7,436 bases of DNA, taken from positions 1 to 7,436 of the forward strand of contig JALSRF010000461.1 of NCBI GenBank assembly GCA_026984895.1. The letters are read 5' to 3'. This document shows positions 1 to 6,878 of this stretch, one piece after another (position 1 is the first letter of the stretch; each line of letters begins with the position of its first letter). Below the pieces are notes generated by a model, which saw nothing but the letters and a program-made list of their open reading frames with translations, had not been told where the DNA came from and did not search any database. This DNA comes from Paracoccaceae bacterium. Lineage in GTDB: Bacteria > Pseudomonadota > Alphaproteobacteria > Rhodobacterales > Rhodobacteraceae. The position numbers and the translations under genes were made by a program.

Positions 1-517
1 TCACCCCGATCGTGCCCACGCCCGCAGCGCCAAGATATTGCAGCACCGGCGCGCCAAGCCCCCCCGCGCCCACCACCAGCACGCGGGCGTCCTTCAGACG
101 TTTCTGCCCCGGACCGCCGATTTCTCGCAGCACGATGTGGCGCGCGTAGCGTTCCAGCTCGCCCGGTCCGTAAGGGGCATTGCGGTGCCCTGCCGCAGCG
201 CGACCAACGCGACCATCGCGACCATCTTGACCGTTGCTGTCCATCCGCTCATCCTCTTGTCTTGCCGCGCGTCGGTGCAGCCCCGCGATCAGCCACGCGT
301 AAACCAGTATTGCCGCCGCCACCGCGCCAAACAGCAGCCAGGCGGAAAGGCTCCCGCCAAGCCTGCGGACAAGGGGGCTGTCCGCCGGCAGGAACAGGTA
401 GGCCGAAAGCACCGCACCATAGAGCGCTCCCAGCATCGCCAGGCGCACCCGCCCCGGCACCCGCAACACCGCCCCGAGCCCCCAGAGCCCCGCCGCGACC
501 ACCAGAACCCAGGCCAT
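1..517 (-). CDS. moeB: HesA/MoeB/ThiF-family E1-like adenylyltransferase with N-terminal membrane domain (partial, 3' end outside window)
   Basis: Enzymes of this family adenylate the C-terminal glycine of a ubiquitin-like sulfur carrier (MoaD or ThiS) for molybdopterin or thiamine synthesis. The 172 visible residues fall into three parts. Residues 1-80 are hydrophobic, with likely membrane spans near 2-20, 25-44 and 57-80. Residues 81-119 are a polar linker with DGR repeats. From residue 120 the family N-terminus begins (ELERYARHIVLREIGGPGQ), followed by the nucleotide-binding loop GAGGLGAP at 150-157. The ATP-site arginines, zinc cysteines and catalytic cysteine would lie outside the window. 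The long start (ATG at 517-515) is chosen because the frame is open from there, keeps G/C-rich third positions, and forms TGATG with the dut stop, which suggests translational coupling. A second start at Met92 (244-242) has AAGAGG 8 nt upstream and would give a soluble, normal-length protein. MoeB versus ThiF cannot be decided here. Confidence 0.85.
   Translation of the reverse strand, partial: MAWVLVVAAGLWGLGAVLRVPGRVRLAMLGALYGAVLSAYLFLPADSPLVRRLGGSLSAWLLFGAVAAAILVYAWLIAGLHRRAARQEDERMDSNGQDGRDGRVGRAAAGHRNAPYGPGELERYARHIVLREIGGPGQKRLKDARVLVVGAGGLGAPVLQYLGAAGVGTIGV
200..226. repeat. Three tandem 9-bp units in the linker of the MoeB-like gene
   Basis: On the plus strand the units are gcgaccaac, gcgaccatc and gcgaccatc, so one base differs in one copy. 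They encode V-G-R, D-G-R and D-G-R (residues 98-106 of the minus-strand protein) and are in frame, so copy-number change would lengthen or shorten the linker by three residues without a frameshift. Confidence 0.7.
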
Positions 518-984
518 CACCCCCGCCCGGTAGACCCGAAGCCGCCTTCGCCCCGGTCGGTATCGCTGATCGAGCCGACGATGCGGAATGCCGTCTGCAC
601 CACCGGCGCGACAACCATCTGCGCGATTCGGTCCGCGTGGCGTATGCGATAGGGTTCGGCGCCCAGGTTGACCAGCAGCACGCCCACCGGACCGCGGTAA
701 TCGCTGTCGATCGTGCCCGGCGCGTTGACCATGGTGATCCCGTGCCGGAAGGCCAGCCCCGAGCGCGGACGTATCTGCGCCTCGTAGCCCGGCGGAATCT
801 CCATGCGAAAACCGGTCGGGAAAATGCACCGGTCCATCGGCTGCAAGGCATAGCCGTCTTCGCGCACTTCGGGCGGGAAATTCACCCGCAGGTCGGCCCC
901 CGCCGCGCCGGCGCTTTCATAGGCGGGCAGCGGCAGGGTCTCATCGGCCCAGTGATCCCAGATCAGCCTGACGGTGGGAGTCAT
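517..984 (-). CDS. dut: Deoxyuridine 5'-triphosphate nucleotidohydrolase (dUTPase)
   Basis: Hydrolyses dUTP to dUMP and pyrophosphate, which keeps uracil out of DNA and feeds dTMP synthesis; the cytosolic enzyme is a trimer. All five trimeric dUTPase motifs are present in the 155-residue product: AGADL at 28-32, RPRSGLA at 72-78, the uracil-binding and catalytic GTIDSDYRG at 90-98 (catalytic Asp93), RIAQMV, and the C-terminal P-loop-like RGEGGFGSTGRG. The length is typical. The start is the second Met (ATG at 984): it has GAGG 8 nt upstream and gives the usual N-terminus, whereas the upstream ATG at 1005 has its purine-rich stretch too close. The gene sits downstream of coaBC, as in many proteobacteria, and its TGA shares one base with the ATG of the MoeB-like gene. 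Nothing unusual is seen in the protein. Confidence 0.95.
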   Translation of the reverse strand: MTPTVRLIWDHWADETLPLPAYESAGAAGADLRVNFPPEVREDGYALQPMDRCIFPTGFRMEIPPGYEAQIRPRSGLAFRHGITMVNAPGTIDSDYRGPVGVLLVNLGAEPYRIRHADRIAQMVVAPVVQTAFRIVGSISDTDRGEGGFGSTGRG

Positions 985-1228
985 GTGGCAATCCTCATCT
1001 TGCATTCCTCATCTCGTCGCAGGCCGCTCCGCCCGGGCCGCTTCCCCCGGGCCGAGGTGGCACCGTCCGCCCGGGATGCGCCCGCCCCGGACAGTGCCCG
1101 GCCGCCTGCCGATCCCGTCGCCTGTCGTCGCCTGTCGTCGCCTGTCGTCGCCTGCCGTCACCATCACCCGGCTTCATCCTTCCTGTCCCTTGTCGTCCTT
1201 GTGCACCATCAGTCGCGGTCGCGCGCCG
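985..1228. other. coaBC-dut intergenic spacer, no convincing gene
   Basis: This 244-base spacer lies between the coaBC stop and the dut start, both on the minus strand. It holds the 10-bp tandem repeat at about 1115-1160 and three CCCGGG-centred GC-rich stretches around 1032-1075. A 60-codon minus-strand reading frame (1177 to 995) is Arg/Gly-rich, changes frame through the 10-bp repeat, resembles no family I know, and is probably not a gene. I see no rho-independent terminator with a T tract and no clear promoter for dut, so coaBC and dut may be co-transcribed. Confidence 0.5.
1115..1160. repeat. 10-bp tandem repeat (unit cctgtcgtcg)
   Basis: Three exact copies occupy 1121-1150. They are preceded by a partial copy (ccgtcg, 1115-1120) and followed by a degenerate copy (cctgccgtca, 1151-1160), about 4.6 units in all. 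The unit is not a multiple of three and lies outside coding sequence. It could vary in copy number by slippage and so change the coaBC-dut spacing. Confidence 0.85.
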
Positions 1229-2440
1229 TCAGCCGCCATCGGCCGGGCCGAGTTCCCCGGCGATACGCGCCGCCAGGCGCGCCGCGACCCGGTCCTTGCT
1301 CATCCGCGGCCAGGCCTCCTCGCCATCGGCATGGATCAGCGTTACCGCGTTCTGCGCCCCGCCCATGATCCCGGTTTCCGGCGACACGTCATTGGCCAGG
1401 ATCCAGTCGCAGCCCTTGCGGACGCGCTTGGCGCGGGCATTGGACAGGACATCGTCGGTTTCGGCGGCAAAACCGACGACCAGCGGCGGGCGTCCCTCTT
1501 TCATCTTCGAAATCGTGGCCAGGATATCGGGGTTTTCCGTCAGTTCCACGCCGGGCGCCCTGCCTTTCCCGGTTTTCTTGATCTTGCTGTCGCTCTCGTG
1601 CGCCGCGCGCCAGTCGGCCACGGCCGCTGCGAAAACCGCCGCATCCGCCGGCAGTGCCTGCTGCACGGCGTCCAGCATCTGGCGCGCGGTTTCCACCCGC
1701 ACCACCTCGACACCGGCGGGCGGCGGCACCCTGGCCGGACCGGTGACGAAGACGACCCGGGCCCCGAGCGCCGCCAGGGCCCGGGCAACGGCCGTGCCCT
1801 GGGCGCCGGAGGACCGATTGGCAATGTAGCGCACCGGATCGATGGGTTCGCGCGTGGGGCCCGAGGTCACCACGATGCGGCGCCCTTTCAGCGGACCGTC
1901 GGCAAGCGCCGCGGCCACCGCGGCAACGATATCGGCCGGCTCCGACATGCGCCCGGGACCGAACTCGCCACAGGCCATGGCGCCCTCGTCCGGGCCGACG
2001 AACAGCACGCCGTCGCGCGCCAGCGTGGCGACGTTTCTGCGCGTTGCCGGATGCGTCCACATGCGCAGGTTCATCGCCGGCGCCACCAGCACGCGCTTGT
2101 CGGTGGCAAGCAGCAGGGTCGAGGCCAGGTCGTTCGCCAGCCCGGCCGCCATCTTCGCCAGAAGATCGGCAGTCGCCGGCGCCACCACGATCAGGTCGGC
2201 CGCGCGCGACAGCTCGATATGGCCCATCTCGTGCTCGTCGTTCAGGTCGAAAAGGTCGCGATACACCTTTTCGGCGGCCAGCGCCGAGGCGCTCAGCGGG
2301 GTAACGAACTCTTGCGCCGCGCCGGTCAGCACCGGGGTGACGCCGGCACCCTGTTCGCGCAGGCGCCGGATCAGCTCCAGCGCCTTGAAGGCCGCGATAC
2401 CGCCACCGATGATCAGAACCACGCGTTTTCCAGCAAGCAT
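1229..2440 (-). CDS. coaBC: Bifunctional phosphopantothenoylcysteine decarboxylase / phosphopantothenate-cysteine ligase
   Basis: Catalyses two consecutive steps of coenzyme A synthesis in the cytosol: the CoaB domain joins cysteine to 4'-phosphopantothenate using CTP, and the FMN-dependent CoaC domain decarboxylates the product to 4'-phosphopantetheine. In the 403-residue product the CoaC half (about 1-180) shows the catalytic His74 in GHIELSR, the PAMNLRMW motif at 121-128 (Asn124) and the substrate-lid Cys157 in ACGEFGPGRM. The CoaB half (about 185-403) shows TSGPTREPID, RYIANRSSG at 204-212 (Asn208), AAVADWRA, and a KIKK motif at 286-289 matching the essential lysine region of the E. coli enzyme. 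Length and residue spacing match the E. coli protein closely. The ATG at 2440 is preceded by GGAAGGGG about 6 nt upstream. It is the first gene of a likely coaBC-dut-MoeB-like unit and diverges from cobU. Confidence 0.97.
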   Translation of the reverse strand: MLAGKRVVLIIGGGIAAFKALELIRRLREQGAGVTPVLTGAAQEFVTPLSASALAAEKVYRDLFDLNDEHEMGHIELSRAADLIVVAPATADLLAKMAAGLANDLASTLLLATDKRVLVAPAMNLRMWTHPATRRNVATLARDGVLFVGPDEGAMACGEFGPGRMSEPADIVAAVAAALADGPLKGRRIVVTSGPTREPIDPVRYIANRSSGAQGTAVARALAALGARVVFVTGPARVPPPAGVEVVRVETARQMLDAVQQALPADAAVFAAAVADWRAAHESDSKIKKTGKGRAPGVELTENPDILATISKMKEGRPPLVVGFAAETDDVLSNARAKRVRKGCDWILANDVSPETGIMGGAQNAVTLIHADGEEAWPRMSKDRVAARLAARIAGELGPADGG

Positions 2441-2466
2441 TTCGCGCCCCTTCCAGAGTCCGCAAA

Positions 2467-2495
2467 ACTCTAGGCGGGCCGGCGCGGAAACTCAA
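2467..2495 (-). promoter_or_regulatory. Candidate sigma-70-type promoter for coaBC
   Basis: Read on the minus strand, TTGAGT (2495-2490) and TAGAGT (2472-2467) are separated by exactly 17 bases. Each matches the housekeeping consensus at 4 of 6 positions. Transcription would begin near 2460, giving a leader of about 20 nt that just contains the coaBC ribosome-binding site. This is the best promoter-like pair I found in the 121-base divergent gap; it is a prediction from consensus only. Confidence 0.4.
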
Positions 2496-2561
2496 CCGCA
2501 GCGGGGGCCGCGTCCTGCATCCGGGGTTTTCAAGCGCGCCGCCACGTTATAGGCAGAGCCC

Positions 2562-3122
2562 ATGTCCAGCGGAGGCCCTGCAAATCCCGTGTTTCCGAAA
2601 CTGACCCTCATTCTCGGCGGTGCTCGCTCGGGGAAATCGTCCTGGGCCGAGGGGTTCGTGGACCTGTCGGGAAAGGCACCGGTCTACCTGGCGACCGGAC
2701 GTCCGGTCGATGCGGAAATGGCGGAAAGGATTGCCCGTCATCGCGAAAACCGTGGCGATGACTGGCGAACGATCGAAGCCCCGCTGGAGGTCGCCAATGC
2801 GCTCTACGACGCCACCGCCGAAGACTGCGTGCTGCTGGACTGCGCGACCTTCTGGCTGAGCAACCTCATGATGGACAAGCGCGATATCGACACCGCGCGC
2901 GAAGACCTGATCCGCGCCCTGCGCGGCTGCGGCCCCAGCGTCGTGGTGGTCTCGAACGAGGTCGGGCACGGGGTGGTGCCCGAAAATGCGCTTGCGCGCA
3001 GGTTTCGCGACGCGCAGGGGGTGCTCAATGCCCGGCTGGCCGCGGCGGCCGAGCTTGTGGTTTTCGTGACCGCCGGCCTGCCGTCCGTCCTGAAGGGGAA
3101 ACTGCCCGAACTACCGGCATGA
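2562..3122 (+). CDS. cobU: Adenosylcobinamide kinase / adenosylcobinamide-phosphate guanylyltransferase
   Basis: Called cobP in the aerobic-pathway nomenclature. It phosphorylates adenosylcobinamide and then transfers GMP from GTP, forming adenosylcobinamide-GDP for lower-ligand attachment in cobalamin synthesis. The 186-residue protein shows the Walker A loop GGARSGKS at 19-26 and YLATGRPVDAEM, then RIARHRENR with His60 in the position of the guanylylated histidine. It continues with the LLDCATFWLSNL segment (where family members usually have a CxTxWxxN pattern) and the VSNEVGHGVVPEN...RRFRD...AGLP block. Length is normal for the family. The ATG at 2562 has only a weak Shine-Dalgarno (AGGCAGAG). 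A weak TTTTCA / TATAGG pair upstream (2527-2532, 2548-2553, spacing 15) would give a nearly leaderless mRNA. Its stop overlaps the next start by four bases (ATGA). No cobalamin riboswitch is visible upstream. Confidence 0.96.
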   Translation: MSSGGPANPVFPKLTLILGGARSGKSSWAEGFVDLSGKAPVYLATGRPVDAEMAERIARHRENRGDDWRTIEAPLEVANALYDATAEDCVLLDCATFWLSNLMMDKRDIDTAREDLIRALRGCGPSVVVVSNEVGHGVVPENALARRFRDAQGVLNARLAAAAELVVFVTAGLPSVLKGKLPELPA

Positions 3123-3697
3123 GCACGCTCTGGTGGGTGCGCCACGGGCCGACCCATGCCCCGGGCTATGTCGGCTGGAGCGACGTCGAGGCCGACCTGT
3201 CCGACAGCGCCGCCCTGGCGCGCCTGTCCCGGGCGCTGCCGGCCGCAGCGGCGGTGGTGTCTTCGGACCTGAAGCGCGCCATTGCCACCGCCGATGCCAT
3301 CGCCGGCGCGCGCCGGCGCCTGCCGCACATGGCGGCCCTTCGCGAAATGAATTTCGGCGCCTGGGAGGGGCTCTCCCATGCCCAGGTGGAAGCACGCGAC
3401 GCGCGCCTCGCCCGGGCCTTTGTCGAACGCCCCGGCGACATCGCGCCGCCCGGCGGGGAAAGCTGGAACGCTCTGGCCGCGCGCGTGTCCGCCGCCGCCG
3501 ATGCCCTGGCCAGGCGGCATGCCGGGGGCGATATCGTCGTCGTGGCGCATCTTGCCGTGATCCTGACCCAGCTTCGGCGCGCCCTGGACTGCCCCGCGGC
3601 CGAGGTCCTGGGCCAGCCCATCGACAACCTTTCGCTCACCTGCCTCGAGCGGGCCGACGGGCGCTGGCGCATGCGCCTGGTCAACGTCCGTCCCTGA
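3119..3697 (+). CDS. Histidine phosphatase family protein, likely alpha-ribazole phosphatase (CobC-like)
   Basis: Member of the phosphoglycerate-mutase-like histidine phosphatase superfamily. The catalytic RHG triplet is at residues 8-10 (VRHGPT), the second phosphate-binding arginine is Arg53 in SSDLKRA, the acid/base Glu76 lies in LREMNFGAWEG, and the second active-site histidine is His144 in VVAHLAVI. Many members have HG or HQG after this histidine; here it is followed by Leu, which should not remove catalysis. The 192-residue length suits the family. ATGA overlap with cobU and the same strand suggest translational coupling, so dephosphorylation of alpha-ribazole 5'-phosphate (or of adenosylcobalamin 5'-phosphate) in nucleotide-loop assembly is the best guess. 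The superfamily is broad, so the substrate comes from context rather than from the sequence. It converges on the PLA2-like gene. Confidence 0.85.
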   Translation: MSTLWWVRHGPTHAPGYVGWSDVEADLSDSAALARLSRALPAAAAVVSSDLKRAIATADAIAGARRRLPHMAALREMNFGAWEGLSHAQVEARDARLARAFVERPGDIAPPGGESWNALAARVSAAADALARRHAGGDIVVVAHLAVILTQLRRALDCPAAEVLGQPIDNLSLTCLERADGRWRMRLVNVRP

Positions 3698-3724
3698 AAC
3701 CGCGGCAGACCGCCGCCACGCGCG

Positions 3725-3766
3725 CGCGGGCCGGCCAGCCGGCAACCGGGCGCCGGCCGGCCCGCG
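3725..3766. terminator. GC-rich inverted repeat between convergent genes, possible bidirectional terminator
   Basis: The 12-base arms cgcgggccggcc (3725-3736) and ggccggcccgcg (3755-3766) are perfectly complementary around an 18-base loop. The element sits between the histidine phosphatase stop (3697) and the stop of the opposing PLA2-like gene (3787). It lacks a T tract on either side, so it is not a classical intrinsic terminator. It could act with Rho or protect 3' ends. Confidence 0.4.
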
Positions 3767-3786
3767 GCCGGACGGCCCGCGGCCGG
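3758..3786. repeat. Two 14-bp direct repeats of cggcccgcggccgg
   Basis: Identical copies lie at 3758-3771 and 3773-3786, one base apart. Each is nearly palindromic around CCGCGG. The first copy overlaps the right arm of the preceding inverted repeat, and the second abuts the stop codon of the PLA2-like gene. Confidence 0.8.
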
Positions 3787-4263
3787 TCAGTAGCCGGTCA
3801 TCAGCCGCAGCCAGCGCCGCGGCACATCCGCCGGAGAGCCGCGCCCGCGGATCATGTCCAGGACAAGGTCGGCCGCGAACATGCTCTGTTTCGCCGCCAT
3901 GCCTTCGGGCGCGCGGCAGGGGGCCAGGGCGATGGCATCGTAGATCGCGCGCGCATTGTCCGCGATCACCGGGTTCGCCCAGCGGGTTGCGCGCAGCTCG
4001 TGCAGCAGCCCCAGATCGCAGCCGCAATCGAACGGGCCGCGCGCCGTCACGCAGATGTCATGGTGCATGCAGGCGGCATCCAGCGGATCGACAGGCGGCG
4101 CGCCAAGCGCGGGGTTTGCCGGCTGATTCGGACCGCACCAGTTCCCGTAGACCGGCACGCTTGCAAATGGCGGGGTCTGGGCCTGCGCCGCCGGTGCTCC
4201 GGCGAAAATCGCCAGCCCCCAGAGAAACAGCCCCCCAAGAAACGGCATTGCCCGGCTGCGCAT
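3787..4263 (-). CDS. Exported phospholipase A2-like protein
   Basis: A 158-residue protein with an apparent Sec signal peptide (MRSRAM, hydrophobic core about 7-23, likely cleavage after AQA at residue 28). The mature part carries two hallmarks of secreted phospholipase A2: the Ca2+-binding-loop-like YGNWCG at 39-44, and DPLDAACMHHDIC at 59-71, containing the CxxHDxC active-site pattern with the His68-Asp69 pair. FDCGCD follows at 78-83. The six cysteines (43, 65, 71, 80, 82, 116) could form three disulfides in the periplasm or outside. By family knowledge it would hydrolyse the sn-2 acyl ester of phospholipids with Ca2+, but the motif match is all I can see, and a non-enzymatic or different lipid role is possible. 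The start at 4263 has GGAGG 11 nt upstream; Met6 has no such site. The gene stands alone, divergent from comM and convergent with the histidine phosphatase. Confidence 0.8.
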   Translation of the reverse strand: MRSRAMPFLGGLFLWGLAIFAGAPAAQAQTPPFASVPVYGNWCGPNQPANPALGAPPVDPLDAACMHHDICVTARGPFDCGCDLGLLHELRATRWANPVIADNARAIYDAIALAPCRAPEGMAAKQSMFAADLVLDMIRGRGSPADVPRRWLRLMTGY

Positions 4264-4466
4264 TGTCCGATGGCCCTCCGATGCTTCGCAAGCGCCTTAC
4301 CGCTGCCCGCCGCAAAAACAAAGCCGGCAAACTGTCTCAGGCGGCTTTCCGGCGGCGCGCCGGGGTGACGGGCGTTCGCCCTGCACGCGCCCCTGCCCGC
4401 GGGCGGGTTAACCAAACATAAACCAGTTCTGCGTAGCCGTTGACGCACAGAAACCCGGGAGCAAGG
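4264..4466. promoter_or_regulatory. Divergent intergenic region between the PLA2-like gene and comM
   Basis: This 203-base gap must hold the promoters of both flanking genes. Visible elements are a perfect 6-bp hairpin with a 3-base loop at 4349-4363 (CCGGCG / CGCCGG), an A-rich stretch near 4313-4321, the GGTTAACC palindrome at 4406-4413 discussed separately, and the comM ribosome-binding site GGGAG at 4457-4461. I could not identify a convincing -35/-10 pair for the PLA2-like gene. Confidence 0.5.
4408..4422 (+). promoter_or_regulatory. Candidate CtrA-type binding site upstream of comM
   Basis: TTAA (4408-4411), seven bases, then TAAA (4419-4422) gives 7 of 8 matches to the alphaproteobacterial CtrA consensus TTAA-N7-TTAA; both halves are followed by CC. 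It ends 44 bases before the comM ATG, in a locally A+T-rich patch within GC-rich DNA. The overlapping CATAAA (4417-4422) could equally be a -10 element, so the assignment is tentative. Confidence 0.4.
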
Positions 4467-5993
<1,527 letters not shown>

Positions 5994-6878
5994 CAAAATC
6001 CGCCGTATTCGCGATTGCATCCTGCGCTTCGGGCAGCCAGCCGCCATACATCTGCCAGACATGGGGGGCCTGCGCCCAGGTCTCGACCCGGACCGCGGCG
6101 CCCTGAGCCCGCAGCGCGGTTGCCATCCGTTCGCCATCGTCCGCCAGGATTTCATCCAGCGAATACTGGATCAAGACCGGCGGGCAGCTGGGAAACCGCG
6201 CAGACAGGGGCGACAGCCCCGGGTCGCGCAGATCTGCATCCCCGGCGTAATAGTCGCGCATCTGCTTGATCCGCGTCAGCGGCAACAGCGCCTCGCGTTT
6301 CTCGGCCCGCACAAGACTGTCGCCCGAAAGCGTCAGGTCGGTCCAGGGGGACCAGGCGAACACCCCCGCCGGTGCGCGGCCGGCGGCACAGAGCCTGGCC
6401 AGCAGCGCCAGGGCCAACCCGCCGCCGGCGCTGTCGCCCCCGATGACGATGCTTGCGGCCGAATACCCCCTGCCAAGCAATGCCTCGAAAGCGGCCGCCG
6501 CGTCTTCGAGCGCGCCCGGAAACGGGTGTTCTGGCGCCAGACGATAGCCCGCCGAAAGCACGCGCACACCGGCAAGGCGGGAAAGACGCGAACACACGGC
6601 CTGATGGGTTTGGGGGCTGCCCACGACATAGCCGCCGCCGTGCAGGTAGAGGACGGCGCGCGCACGCTCTGCCGGCCCCGACGAACACCACAGCGCCGGG
6701 ATCGGCCCGGCCGGGCCCGGCAGACTGTCTTCGACAAACAGCGAAAACGGTGCGGGGCTGAAAAAAAGCCGTGCCGAGCGTTCGAAGGACGCGCGCGCCA
6801 GTTTCGGGGCGGGAACATGCCTCAGCCCCGGCTTGACCAGCCGGCGCAGCACCCCCGTCAGAAGGCGCAACCGCAGGC

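Noticed and set aside
1115..1160. CRISPR-like repeat
   Set aside because: Units are 10 bp and directly adjacent, with no spacers; it is a simple tandem repeat.
995..1177. 60-codon minus-strand frame just upstream of dut, ending 10 bases before its ATG
   Set aside because: Although AGGAAGG lies next to its ATG, the product is Arg/Gly/Asp-rich, is largely made by the 10-bp repeat read in shifting frames, and matches nothing I know.
262..1368. Plus-strand open frame (368 codons) opposite dut and the MoeB-like gene
   Set aside because: Proline/arginine-rich low-complexity product, antisense to dut with all five dUTPase motifs.
974..2473. Long plus-strand open frame (499 codons) opposite coaBC
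   Set aside because: It is antisense to coaBC, whose catalytic motifs are intact; the product is Arg/His/Gly-rich with no recognisable domain. Long antisense frames are expected in GC-rich DNA.
2441..2561. Possible cobalamin riboswitch before cobU
   Set aside because: The gap is only 121 bases and shows no B12-box-like sequence; too short for the usual element.
4440..4466. Upstream TTG start for comM
   Set aside because: It would add nine residues not seen in the family and lacks a suitable ribosome-binding site, while ATG 4467 has both.
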